From Porphyromonas sp. (GTDB lineage: Bacteria > Bacteroidota > Bacteroidia > Bacteroidales > Porphyromonadaceae), in contig JASBZK010000007.1 of assembly GCA_029983505.1 (NCBI GenBank), forward strand, positions 4,051 to 68,050: 64,000 nt of DNA, written 5' to 3'. The translations under genes were made by a program, and so were the position numbers. Numbering within the stretch: position 1 is the first letter of the stretch; each line of letters starts with the position of its first letter. Below the pieces are notes generated by a model. That model was given only the letters and a program-made list of their open reading frames with translations. It made no database searches and was not told where the DNA came from. Shown piece after piece: positions 52,586 through 60,748 of this stretch.

Positions 52586-52655
52586 GGTTTTTTCATAATA
52601 GTATTAGATTAAAGGTTAAACAAGAAAGAATTGGGATGTCGTGAGACATCCTTTT
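52586..52655 (+). ncRNA. candidate small RNA of about 70 nt upstream of aroQ
   Basis: Bounded by the promoter at 52548-52579 and the terminator at 52634-52655. The body is A/T-rich with purine-rich runs and no reading frame of note. I do not recognise the family. The 5' end is estimated. Confidence 0.45.
52634..52655 (+). terminator. terminator with GTGA tetraloop
   Basis: GGATGTC (52634-52640) and GACATCC (52645-52651) pair over 7 bp around GTGA, a GNRA-type loop, then TTTT (52652-52655). Confidence 0.75.
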
Positions 52656-52688
52656 CTCATTTTATGGGGGTACCTCCCCGCCGCGGAG

Positions 52689-52773
52689 GAGATACAGGCC
52701 AAAAAGTTTTTCCCGGTCTGACCCGGACGGAAGTCTTGTACGGTACCGGATTCTTTTCTTGCACGTACCAAAA
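52689..52773. repeat. dispersed hairpin element, copy l
   Basis: Contains GAGATACAGGCCAAAAAG, CCCGGTCTGACCCGG and GCACGTACCAAAATT words of the family, just before the aroQ promoter. Confidence 0.55.
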
Positions 52774-52806
52774 TTGAGGCGGCAAATAAGGGGAGGAAAA
52801 AAGTGG

Positions 52807-52814
52807 TACCTTTG
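52807..52814 (+). promoter_or_regulatory. -7 box for the aroQ-pyk group
   Basis: TACCTTTG, 84 bases before the aroQ start. The -33 region is poorly defined. Confidence 0.55.
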
Positions 52815-52897
52815 TAACGTCGGAAAGTTTTCTTGAAGCAAGGAGGGTAGGGCGGCGACCGCCGGCAGACTTCCCCTCCCGAAGAGCAGAAAAAGCA

Positions 52898-53326
52898 ATG
52901 CGCACGATTCACATCATCAATGGTCCCAACCTCAATAGGCTCGGCTCTCGTGAGCCGGAGCTGTACGGCAGTACCGCTTTTGAGGATTATCTGGAGCGCC
53001 TGCGGGCGCTTTTCCCGAGCGTGGATCTCGTCTATTATCAGTCCAATCACGAAGGTGACCTCATCGATTACCTCCAAAGCGGCGTGGACGGCGAAGCCAT
53101 CGGTGTCGTGCTCAACGCCGGAGCCTATTCCCACTACTCTTATGCCATCCGTGATGCCGTCGCGATGGTGCACGTGCCGGTGATAGAGGTGCACATCACC
53201 AACATCGCGGCGCGAGACGAATTCCGTCACACTTCCGTGCTGACGCCTGTCTGCGAAGGAATGCTCTCGGGCTTCGGCTTGGACGGGTACCGGCTCGCCG
53301 TCGCGCATTTGCTTGCAAGGCGGTGA
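52898..53326 (+). CDS. aroQ: 3-dehydroquinate dehydratase, type II
   Basis: 142-residue dodecamer-type enzyme of the shikimate pathway: dehydrates 3-dehydroquinate to 3-dehydroshikimate. Family blocks are INGPNLNRLGSREPELYG (with catalytic Arg and Tyr on the lid), YYQSNHEGDLID, LNAGAYSHYSYAIRDA and VEVHITNIAARDEFRHTS (catalytic His and substrate-binding Arg). It leads a plus-strand group with pyk, an O-methyltransferase, rbfA and a LolC/E-like gene, all tightly spaced. Confidence 0.94.
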   Translation: MRTIHIINGPNLNRLGSREPELYGSTAFEDYLERLRALFPSVDLVYYQSNHEGDLIDYLQSGVDGEAIGVVLNAGAYSHYSYAIRDAVAMVHVPVIEVHITNIAARDEFRHTSVLTPVCEGMLSGFGLDGYRLAVAHLLARR

Positions 53327-53388
53327 AGCGAGGGGTGCAGACAAGAGCAATTTTGAAGTTTGAACATAGAGAAGAACAGAGATTTAAT

Positions 53389-54864
53389 ATGGTACATAAA
53401 GCAACAAAGATAGTCGCTACCATCTCGGACTTGAGGTGCGACGTGGATTTCCTCAAGCAGGTGATTGCAGAGGGCGTGAATGTCGTGCGGATGAATACCG
53501 CACATATGACGGAAGAGGGCTACGACAGGGTTATCCGAAACGTCCGCTCCGTCTCCAACAAAGTGGGCATCCTGATGGATACCAAGGGCCCCGAAGTGCG
53601 CACCACGGGCACCGATGAGCCGCTCGTCTACAAGACCGGCGAGGAGGTCGCGATCGCTGCCAACCCCCTTCAGACGTCGACGCACGAAGTGCTGTCCGTG
53701 AACTACGCCGGCTTCGTCAACGACGTGGCTGAGGGTCACCACATCCTCATTGATGACGGTCTTATAGACCTCCTTGTGGTCAAAAAGGAGAGAGACCTCC
53801 TTCGCTGCACCGTCCTTAACGACGGCGTCGTGGGCTCGCGTAAGAGCGTGAATGTCCCCGGAGCGCATTTCAAGCTCCCCGCACTCAACGAAAAAGACCA
53901 CCGCGCCATACTCTATGCCATCGATCACGGCGTGGACTTCATCGCCCACTCTTTCGTGAGAAGCAAAGAGGACGTGCTGGAGATACAGCGTATCCTCGAC
54001 GAACACAAGAGCCCGATAAAGATCATCTCCAAAATCGAAAACCAACAGGGCATCGACCATATCGACGAGATAATAGACGCCAGCTACGGCATAATGGTGG
54101 CCCGTGGAGACCTCGGCATCGAGCTTGAGTTCGAGAAGATACCCGCCCTTCAATCCATAATGGTGCGCAAGTGCATCGCCAAAAAGAAACCCGTGATCGT
54201 CGCTACCCAGATGCTGCACACCATGATGACCTCCCCCAGACCCACGAGAGCCGAAGTCTCGGACGTCTCCGGAGCCATTATGATGAATACCGACGCCGTT
54301 ATGCTCTCCGGAGAGACTGCCAGCGGCAAATATCCCGTGGAGGCAGTACGCACCATGGCAGCCATCATCCGCGAAGCCGAGCAGCATAAGACGTGGACGG
54401 ACAAGAAGATTAAGCCCAGCGCGTCCAAAAACGAGATCGACATCACCGGCTTCATCGCCAAGCAGACCGTCCGCAGTGTGGATCAGCTCGGCGTGAAGGC
54501 CATTATCAACGACACCTTTAGCGGGCTGACGGCACGAAGCCTCGCTTCGTACCGCGGTAATGCCCCGATTTATGCCATCTGCTTCGATGAGCGCAAGTGC
54601 CGTGAGCTCTCCCTCTCGTACGGCGTGCACGCCTTTTACCGCAAGAATACCGGCGGAGACAAGGGCATCTTTTACTACGACACCCTTAGAGAGCTGCTTG
54701 GCCGCGGTATGCTCCGCGAAAACGACTTGGTCGCATACGTCGGCGGGATGCTCTCGGACGAAACAGGCACGACGACACTGACCATCAACCGCGTCAAAGA
54801 GGCCATAGAGTACTATGCCGCACAGCACCCAGAGGAAGTTCCGGAGCACATTGAGGGAGATTGA
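53389..54864 (+). CDS. pyk: pyruvate kinase
   Basis: 491-residue glycolytic enzyme making pyruvate and ATP from PEP and ADP. The N-terminal TKIVATISDLRCD binds substrate. ISKIENQQGIDHIDEI includes the catalytic Lys and Glu, followed by GIMVARGDLGIEL and the B-domain. The C-terminal allosteric domain ends in an IEYYAAQHPEEVPE tail. I chose the ATG at 53389 (MVHKATKIV); the open frame continues to a GTG at 53323, but this falls at the aroQ end. It overlaps the next gene by 50 bases. Confidence 0.95.
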   Translation: MVHKATKIVATISDLRCDVDFLKQVIAEGVNVVRMNTAHMTEEGYDRVIRNVRSVSNKVGILMDTKGPEVRTTGTDEPLVYKTGEEVAIAANPLQTSTHEVLSVNYAGFVNDVAEGHHILIDDGLIDLLVVKKERDLLRCTVLNDGVVGSRKSVNVPGAHFKLPALNEKDHRAILYAIDHGVDFIAHSFVRSKEDVLEIQRILDEHKSPIKIISKIENQQGIDHIDEIIDASYGIMVARGDLGIELEFEKIPALQSIMVRKCIAKKKPVIVATQMLHTMMTSPRPTRAEVSDVSGAIMMNTDAVMLSGETASGKYPVEAVRTMAAIIREAEQHKTWTDKKIKPSASKNEIDITGFIAKQTVRSVDQLGVKAIINDTFSGLTARSLASYRGNAPIYAICFDERKCRELSLSYGVHAFYRKNTGGDKGIFYYDTLRELLGRGMLRENDLVAYVGGMLSDETGTTTLTINRVKEAIEYYAAQHPEEVPEHIEGD

Positions 54865-55492
54865 GCTCGAACACTACATCTCGGCTCACTCCACACCGGA
54901 AGCGGACGACCTCCGAAGCGTGGTGAGTCGTGCGGAGCAGGAGCTCGTCTATCCGAGGATGGTCTCGGGTCATCTCCAGGGTCTTCTCCTCACGTTTCTT
55001 GTCCGGATGCTTCGCCCGAAGCGGATACTGGAGCTGGGGACGTTCGCGGCTTATGCCACGATCGCTCTTGCACGGGGCTTGGAGGACGGCGGAAGAGTAG
55101 TGACGGTGGAGATAGACCCGGATCTCGAGCCTTTCATCCGTAAGAGTCTCCGGGATGCGGGGGTGGAGCAAAAAGTGGATCTGCTCTTCGGTGACGCGAC
55201 CTCCTTGGTCGAGTCCGGTCGGATTGACCTTTCGGAGACGACTTTGGTCTACATTGATGCCAATAAAAGACATTACACAGAGTATTACGAGGCCATCATC
55301 CCGAAGCTCGGGAGCGGGGCGTTCGTCCTCGCAGACAACGTGCTATGGGGCGGCAAAGTGACGGATCCCGATGCCCGCGACCTTCAGACTGAGGGCATAA
55401 GGGCTTTTAATGACCTTGTACGGGACGACCCAAGAGTGGAGCAAGTCATCCTCCCCATCCGTGACGGGCTTACGCTCATCTCTGTCAAATAA
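54815..55492 (+). CDS. class I SAM-dependent O-methyltransferase
   Basis: 225-residue methyltransferase of the catechol/caffeoyl-CoA O-methyltransferase group: ILELGTFAAYATIALARGL (SAM motif I), VVTVEIDPDLEPFIRKSL, LVYIDANKRHYTEYYE (metal-binding Asp region) and LADNVLWGGKV. In several Bacteroidetes this gene sits between pyk and rbfA, as here, but the substrate is not known. Its ATG lies 50 bases inside the pyk end, a long overlap that argues for coupled translation. Confidence 0.87.
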   Translation: MPHSTQRKFRSTLREIELEHYISAHSTPEADDLRSVVSRAEQELVYPRMVSGHLQGLLLTFLVRMLRPKRILELGTFAAYATIALARGLEDGGRVVTVEIDPDLEPFIRKSLRDAGVEQKVDLLFGDATSLVESGRIDLSETTLVYIDANKRHYTEYYEAIIPKLGSGAFVLADNVLWGGKVTDPDARDLQTEGIRAFNDLVRDDPRVEQVILPIRDGLTLISVK

Positions 55493-55511
55493 ACATAAGA
55501 ATAACGATACA

Positions 55512-55865
55512 ATGGATAATCTCAGGACGACCAAAGTGGCCCGTCTCATTCAGAAAGAACTCGGCGAGATACTCCGTCTCGAGACGCAAAAGCGCCACAG
55601 CGGAGAGATGATCTCCGTCACGGAGGTGCGGCTCAATCCCGACCTCTCCAGTGCGCGTGTCTTCCTCTCCTATTTTCCCGACGCAAAGAAGGAGGAGCTG
55701 AAAGCTTTCATCAAAGCAAATGCGTCTCTCCTCCGCGGAGAAATGGGTCGGAGGATGAAGAGCCAACTCAGACGTATCCCAGAGCTCTTTTTTACCGAGG
55801 ATAACAGCCTCCTTGAAGCCCGTCGCATAGACGAGCTCCTTCGACACTCCGAGTCTGAGGAATGA
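55512..55865 (+). CDS. rbfA: ribosome-binding factor A
   Basis: 117-residue KH-type protein that binds the 30S subunit near the 5' end of 16S rRNA helix 1 during late maturation and cold adaptation. Landmarks are TTKVARLIQKELGEIL, ISVTEVRLNPDLSSARVFLSYF and LRRIPELFFTEDNSL. The start is the ATG at 55512. Its stop overlaps the next start by 4 bases. Confidence 0.9.
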   Translation: MDNLRTTKVARLIQKELGEILRLETQKRHSGEMISVTEVRLNPDLSSARVFLSYFPDAKKEELKAFIKANASLLRGEMGRRMKSQLRRIPELFFTEDNSLLEARRIDELLRHSESEE

Positions 55866-57067
55866 CCGGGACAAGCCGCGCCGCTTTTTCTTTCTTCATA
55901 GCGCTTCGCTACTTTTTTTCTGGAAAAAGTGCCGCGGCGGTCAACGTCATTGCGTCCATTTCGGTTATGGGCATTGCCCTCGTCGCTCTGGCTATGGTGG
56001 CGGTGCTCAGCGTCTTTAACGGCTTCGAAGTCTTTACGGACAGCCAGCTCTCCGCGCTTTCTCCTGAGTATGTCGTTGAGAAAAAAGACGGATCCGTCTT
56101 CCGTGCTTCGTCGGTCTCTCTCCCCGGTGCGGCGCCTGTGCTTAAAGGGGAGGCTGTGGCCTCCTATGAGGGCAATAGCCAGCCCATAGAGCTTATTGGC
56201 GTGGACAGCATCTACCTCTCTGCCGTCTCCATCCGTCCTGCGGTCTTCGAGGGAGATTGGGATCTCGGCTCACCCGACGCTCCGGGCGCGGTCATCGGCA
56301 TAGGTGTGGCCGCCAACCTCGGCACCGGAGCGGGCTACGTGGAGCCGCTTGTACTCACGCTGCCCAAGCGCTTGGGGCGTATCTCTCCCGTGATGCCCCA
56401 GAGGGGATTTTTGTCCAAAGAACTCTTTGTGGGGGGCGTCTTTCGGGTAGACCAAAAGGAAGACCGCACGCTCGGGTATGTCTCTATTGAGACACTGAGG
56501 GATCTGCTCCTCTATGAGGGCGACGAAGTGAGCTTCCTTGCCCTCCCTTCGCAGCTCGCTCGCGAGTCCGAAAAGATTGCGGACGCCCTGCCGGAGGGGT
56601 TTGTCCTCAAAGACAAGAGGGCACAGCACCCCGAGATATACCGTGTCCTTAATGTCGAGAAATGGGTCTCTGTCCTCCTTCTCCTTTTTGTCCTCCTGCT
56701 CTCCCTCTTCAGTGTCGTCTCCACGCTGGGGATGCTCATCATCGAAAAAAGGGAAGACTCCGCGGTCCTTGCAGTCCTCGGTGCGAGACCCGGGACCATC
56801 GATAACATCGTCGTCCTCGAGGCTTGGCTCCTGTCCGTCACGGGCGTCCTTATCGGCGTGCCGCTCGGCATCCTCCTTGTCTTGGCTCAGGACGCCTATG
56901 GGTGGCTCAAACTGGGCGGCGGCAGCGGTGCCGGGTCCTTCCTCCTTGACGCCTATCCCGTGGATTTGAGACTCGGGGACATTGTCCTTGTGGCGGGCGT
57001 CATCCTGCTCATCGGCTGGCTCTCGAGCCGCATCGCCTATCTGCTCTTCAAGGGAAGCAAGAGGTGA
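55862..57067 (+). CDS. LolC/LolE-like ABC transporter permease (FtsX family)
   Basis: 401-residue inner-membrane protein with one N-terminal membrane segment (about 22-55, VNVIASISVMGIALVALAMVAVL), a periplasmic MacB-core-like domain (60-260) and three C-terminal segments. This is the LolC/E layout for release of lipoproteins towards LolA. The ATP-binding partner LolD is not in the window. The gene shares a 4-base overlap (ATGA) with rbfA, the usual Bacteroidetes order. It ends just before a repeat element and the tRNA-fMet promoter. Confidence 0.88.
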   Translation: MTGTSRAAFSFFIALRYFFSGKSAAAVNVIASISVMGIALVALAMVAVLSVFNGFEVFTDSQLSALSPEYVVEKKDGSVFRASSVSLPGAAPVLKGEAVASYEGNSQPIELIGVDSIYLSAVSIRPAVFEGDWDLGSPDAPGAVIGIGVAANLGTGAGYVEPLVLTLPKRLGRISPVMPQRGFLSKELFVGGVFRVDQKEDRTLGYVSIETLRDLLLYEGDEVSFLALPSQLARESEKIADALPEGFVLKDKRAQHPEIYRVLNVEKWVSVLLLLFVLLLSLFSVVSTLGMLIIEKREDSAVLAVLGARPGTIDNIVVLEAWLLSVTGVLIGVPLGILLVLAQDAYGWLKLGGGSGAGSFLLDAYPVDLRLGDIVLVAGVILLIGWLSSRIAYLLFKGSKR

Positions 57068-57070
57068 CGC

Positions 57071-57155
57071 TCCGGGGGTACGTACCGGGAAGAAAATGTA
57101 GGCCGTACCGAGGAGGGAAAATGGTACAGACCGGGAAGTTTTTTTCGGTCTGTAT
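57071..57155. repeat. dispersed hairpin element, copy m
   Basis: GGGGTACGTACCGGGAAG, GTAGGCCGTACC and GGTACAGACCGGGAAG / TTTTTTTCGGTCTGTA words. It ends only 9 bases before the -33 box of tRNA-fMet. Confidence 0.6.
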
Positions 57156-57163
57156 GAAAAAGA

Positions 57164-57195
57164 TTTGGACGACTGCCAAAAGTTTGGTACCTTTG
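57164..57195 (+). promoter_or_regulatory. promoter of tRNA-fMet
   Basis: TTTG (57164-57167), a 20-base spacer and TACCTTTG (57188-57195) give a perfect consensus, 22 bases before the tRNA. Confidence 0.85.
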
Positions 57196-57217
57196 CAGTG
57201 CAAACAAAAAAATAGAT

Positions 57218-57289
57218 CGCGGAGTGGAGCAGTGGTAGCTCGCCGGGCTCATAACCCGGAGGTCGATGGTTCGAGTCCGTCCTCCGCAA
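57218..57289 (+). tRNA. initiator tRNA-Met (anticodon CAT)
   Basis: The acceptor GCGGAG / CTCCGC leaves C1 opposite A72 unpaired, the mark of a bacterial initiator. The anticodon stem CCGGG / CCCGG has the three G-C pairs next to loop CTCATAA. D arm is GAGC / GCTC, and the T loop is TTCGAGT. CCA is not encoded. Confidence 0.95.
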
Positions 57290-57309
57290 CTTTCCCTCCC
57301 CCTTTTTTT

Positions 57310-57352
57310 AGAGCCAACCCGAAGCGGAATTGCCGACGGTTGGTTCTTTTTT
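57310..57352 (+). terminator. terminator after tRNA-fMet
   Basis: AGAGCCAACC (57310-57319) and GGTTGGTTCT (57338-57347) pair with one wobble; the loop can form a small inner stem. T run from 57347 to 57352. Confidence 0.8.
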
Positions 57353-57398
57353 ATTGCTCTTTCCGGACAAAACTGACGCACAAGTGGATATCTTTGAG

Positions 57399-57406
57399 TA
57401 AATTTG
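57399..57406 (+). promoter_or_regulatory. -7 box for pnp
   Basis: TAAATTTG, 78 bases before the pnp start. The word TTGAGTAAATTTGC recurs exactly before the pepE gene (59792-59805) and in part before the symporter gene (63753-63760). Confidence 0.55.
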
Positions 57407-57484
57407 CCCGAATTATAGCGAGTTAATCGAGACAACAACAACGCTGACTAAGCAATATTTTTCATCACAGTTATTCAAACATTT

Positions 57485-59728
57485 ATGAATGTCATTACCA
57501 AGACCGTCAAACTCCCTGATGGCAGAGAGATCACCATCGAGACGGGAAAGCTTGCCAAGCAGGCTGACGGTGCAGTGACGGTTCGCATGGGCAACACCGT
57601 ATTGTTGGCAACCGTCGTAGCGGCCGCAGAGGCCAAACCTGATGTGGACTTTATGCCGCTCCAGGTGGAATACAAAGAGAAGTTCTCCGCTGTGGGCCGT
57701 TTCCCCGGTGGTTTCACCCGCAGAGAGGGACGTATGTCCGACTATGAGATCCTTATCGGACGCCTCATCGACCGTGCGCTCCGCCCCCTCTTCCCGGACG
57801 ACTACCACGCTGAGGTCTACGTGACGGTGACTATGTTCTCCGGTGATGAAAATGAGCTCCCCGATCAGCTCGCAGGTCTTGCTGCTTCTGCTGCCCTTGC
57901 CGTTTCTACCGTGCCTTTCCACGGACCTATCTCCGAGGTGCGTGTCATCCGTCACAATGGCGAGTATATCGTCAACCCCACCAACGACCTCCTCAAAGAC
58001 GCCGACATCGACCTTATGGTCGCTGCCACGATGGACAACATCATGATGGTTGAAGGTGAGATGAAAGAGGTGCAGGAGAGCGAGATGCTCCAAGCCATCA
58101 AAGTCGCTCACGAAGCCATCAAGGTTCAGTGCCAAGCTCAGATCGAGCTTATGGAAGAGCTCGGCACGACCGTCAAGCGCGAATACCCCGGAGACCCCGA
58201 GGATGAAGCGCTCAAGGCACGTATGCACGACGAGCTTTATCCCAAAGCCTTCGAAGTGGCTATGTCCAAGGACACCAATAAGCACTCCCGCGGCGACAGG
58301 TTGGGGGCGATCGTAGACGAGTTCCGCGCCACCTTCAGCGAAGAAGAGCTTGAGGAAAAGGGTGCGCTCATCTCCCGCTACTATCACGATATCGAAAAAG
58401 AAGCGATGCGCCGCGCCATCCTCGACCACGGTCAGCGTCTCGACGGACGCGATACGAAGACCATTCGTCCCATCTGGGCGGAAGTCGACGTGCTGCCCTC
58501 TCCGCACGGCTCCGCGATCTTTACCCGCGGAGAGACGCAGTCCCTCTCTACCGTGACCCTCGGTACGAAGAGCGACGAAAAATTGGTCGATGATGTGCTC
58601 AATAACGGCAAAGACCGCTTCCTCCTCCACTATAACTTCCCGCCTTTCTCCACCGGCGAAGCCAAAGCTTCCCGCGGGGTCTCCCGTCGTGAAGTGGGAC
58701 ACGGTAACCTCGCGCTGCGCGCCCTCAAGTACGTCATCCCCGACAACTATCCCTACGTCATCCGCGTGATGAGCGACATCCTCGAGAGCAATGGGTCTTC
58801 CTCTATGGCCACGGTATGTGCGGGAACGCTCGCGCTTATGGACGCGGGCGTGAGGATCAAGAAGCCCGTGAGCGGTATCGCCATGGGCTTGATTTCCGAA
58901 AACAAGGGTACCAACTACGCCATCCTCTCCGACATCCTCGGTGACGAAGACCACCTCGGAGATATGGACTTCAAGGTAACCGGCACCCGCGACGGTATCA
59001 CCGCCACGCAGATGGACATCAAGGTCGACGGTCTCTCTTACGAGATCCTCGAGAATGCCCTTGCACAAGCTAAAGCCGGTCGTCTCCATATACTCGACAT
59101 CATCGAGAGCACCATATCCGAGCCTCGCGCAGACTTCAAGCCCCAGACCCCGCGCATCACCACGATGCTGATTCCGAAAGAATTCATCGGTGCCGTCATC
59201 GGCCCGGGCGGCAAGATCATCCAGGGCATCCAGGAAGAGAGCGGCGCATCCGTCAATATCGAAGAGACGGACAAGGGCGGCCTCATCGAAGTGGCGGCTT
59301 CCAACAAAGCCTCCATCGACAAGGCGCTCGAGATGATTAACGCCATCGTGGTCATCCCGGAGACCGGCAAAGTATATGACGGTACCGTTAAGAGCGTGAT
59401 GCCCTACGGTGCGTTCATCGAATTCCTCCCCGGCAAAGAAGGGCTCCTCCATATCAGCGAGTGGGACTGGAAGCGCTACGAAACCATCGAAGAAACCGGT
59501 GTACAAGAGGGTCAGAAGCTTCAGGTCAAACTGCTTGAAGTGGATCCCAAGACCGGAAAATTCCGTCTCAGCCGCCGTGCGCTTCTCGAGAAACCGGAGG
59601 GTTATGTAGAGCCTGCAGCCCGTCCTCATCGTGGTCACAGTGACCGTGGCGACCGTCCCGAGCGCGGAGGCGACAGAGGGTTCCGCAGAGACCGCGGTTC
59701 CCGTGAATCGCGTCACCACGAAGACTAA
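57485..59728 (+). CDS. pnp: polyribonucleotide nucleotidyltransferase (PNPase)
   Basis: 747-residue trimeric 3'-5' exoribonuclease using phosphate. Two RNase PH domains (about 12-145 and 325-465; GGFTRREGRMSDYEIL, FSTGEAKASRGVSRREVGHGNLA) flank a helical linker. A KH domain with FIGAVIGPGGKIIQGIQEESGA (about 570-590) and an S1 domain (KVYDGTVKSVMPYGAFIEFLPG) follow. The tail of about 35 residues is Arg/Gly/His/Asp-rich and probably disordered. Length is slightly above average because of the tail. It has its own TAAATTTG promoter box and terminator. Confidence 0.95.
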   Translation: MNVITKTVKLPDGREITIETGKLAKQADGAVTVRMGNTVLLATVVAAAEAKPDVDFMPLQVEYKEKFSAVGRFPGGFTRREGRMSDYEILIGRLIDRALRPLFPDDYHAEVYVTVTMFSGDENELPDQLAGLAASAALAVSTVPFHGPISEVRVIRHNGEYIVNPTNDLLKDADIDLMVAATMDNIMMVEGEMKEVQESEMLQAIKVAHEAIKVQCQAQIELMEELGTTVKREYPGDPEDEALKARMHDELYPKAFEVAMSKDTNKHSRGDRLGAIVDEFRATFSEEELEEKGALISRYYHDIEKEAMRRAILDHGQRLDGRDTKTIRPIWAEVDVLPSPHGSAIFTRGETQSLSTVTLGTKSDEKLVDDVLNNGKDRFLLHYNFPPFSTGEAKASRGVSRREVGHGNLALRALKYVIPDNYPYVIRVMSDILESNGSSSMATVCAGTLALMDAGVRIKKPVSGIAMGLISENKGTNYAILSDILGDEDHLGDMDFKVTGTRDGITATQMDIKVDGLSYEILENALAQAKAGRLHILDIIESTISEPRADFKPQTPRITTMLIPKEFIGAVIGPGGKIIQGIQEESGASVNIEETDKGGLIEVAASNKASIDKALEMINAIVVIPETGKVYDGTVKSVMPYGAFIEFLPGKEGLLHISEWDWKRYETIEETGVQEGQKLQVKLLEVDPKTGKFRLSRRALLEKPEGYVEPAARPHRGHSDRGDRPERGGDRGFRRDRGSRESRHHED

Positions 59729-59752
59729 AAGTCTCCAAGAGTCATCTTTCCA

Positions 59753-59795
59753 AAGAAAGGGAGTCCCAAAAACGGGGTTCCCTTTCTTATTTTGA
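59753..59795 (+). terminator. terminator after pnp
   Basis: AAGAAAGGGA (59753-59762) and TCCCTTTCTT (59779-59788) pair over 10 bp with a CCC/GGG inner extension, then ATTTTG. Confidence 0.8.
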
Positions 59796-59796
59796 G

Positions 59797-59804
59797 TAAA
59801 TTTG
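59797..59804 (+). promoter_or_regulatory. -7 box, probably for pepE
   Basis: TAAATTTG immediately after the pnp terminator, 212 bases before pepE. Confidence 0.4.
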
Positions 59805-59858
59805 CGATAACTCCGGCTCCTATGCTTTCGCGGGGTGTTGCCTCGTGACGGCAAATAC

Positions 59859-59919
59859 GCGAGATACAGACCGAAAGTTTCTCGAGACACAGACCGAAAT
59901 TTCCGTCTCGGTCTGGCAT
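59859..59919. repeat. dispersed hairpin element, copy n
   Basis: GCGAGATACAGACCGAAAG, CTCGAGACACAGACCGAAATTT and GTCTCGGTCTGG lie in series; two direct and one inverted word copy. Confidence 0.6.
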
Positions 59920-60016
59920 AGGAAAAGTCCCCGGTACATACCCCCTTAGAGGCGCTGTACTGCCCCGAAAGCCGGGCCGGACTGAATTTTACCTCACATA
60001 CAGCATCACAGTCTAT

Positions 60017-60745
60017 ATGAAACTCCTCCTCATCAGTAACTCCGCCTCCCCCGGTGAAAGTTATCTCGAAAAAGCAAAAGCAGATCTTTCTAAGCTTCTC
60101 GGGGTGCAGGATGTCAAGCAAAACGTCGTACTCATTCCGTATGCTGCCGTGACCTATTCTTTCGACGAATACGTCTCCAAGGTCAATAACGCCCTCGAGA
60201 GCGAGGGTATCAGAGTGTACGGGGTACACGAAGGCAAGAGCCCGATCGACGCGGTTCTCGGCGCAAGCGCCATCCTCGTAGGAGGCGGCAACACTTGGCA
60301 GCTTACCCGTATGATGCAGGAACAGGGGCTGATGGAAGTCATCCGCAAAAGAGTCAAAGAGGAGGGTATCCCCTATGCGGGGTGGAGTGCCGGCTCAAAC
60401 GTGGCCTGCCCCACGCTCTCCACGACAAACGATATGCCCATCACCGAGCCACAGTCCTTTCATGCCCTGCGCCTCGTGCCGTTTCAGATCAATCCCCATT
60501 ACTTGGACGCACACCCATCCAACCACGGTGGGGAGACGAGGGAGATGCGGATACAGGAGTACATCATCTCTAACCCCGACATCTATGTGGCAGGTCTCAG
60601 GGAGGGCACGCGCCTCTTGGTGCAGGACGAAAAAATAGAGCTTCTGGGGGACAAACCGATGCGCCTTTTCAAGAACGGCGAAGAGCCGCGCGAAATCAAC
60701 CCCGGAGAAGATCTTTCTTTCCTTCTCTCCGGAGCATCCAAGTGA
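60017..60745 (+). CDS. pepE: alpha-aspartyl dipeptidase PepE (peptidase S51)
   Basis: 242-residue cytoplasmic serine peptidase that cleaves Asp-X dipeptides. It has VGGGNTWQL (about 88-96) and the nucleophile elbow AGWSAGSNVA with Ser124, then a TNDMPI segment and DAHPSNHGGETR. Length fits the short Salmonella-type PepE. The stop is 3 bases before the DUF1599 gene, so they are cotranscribed. A peptide-using metabolism would suit it. Confidence 0.9.
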   Translation: MKLLLISNSASPGESYLEKAKADLSKLLGVQDVKQNVVLIPYAAVTYSFDEYVSKVNNALESEGIRVYGVHEGKSPIDAVLGASAILVGGGNTWQLTRMMQEQGLMEVIRKRVKEEGIPYAGWSAGSNVACPTLSTTNDMPITEPQSFHALRLVPFQINPHYLDAHPSNHGGETREMRIQEYIISNPDIYVAGLREGTRLLVQDEKIELLGDKPMRLFKNGEEPREINPGEDLSFLLSGASK

Positions 60746-60748
60746 GCT

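Noticed and set aside
53227..54849. A 540-codon open frame antisense to pyk
   Set aside because: Pyruvate kinase on the plus strand is full length with all motifs; the antisense frame is a composition effect.
57413..60229. A 938-codon open frame antisense to pnp
   Set aside because: Same reason: it mirrors pnp exactly, shows no family motif and crosses the pnp terminator and a repeat element.
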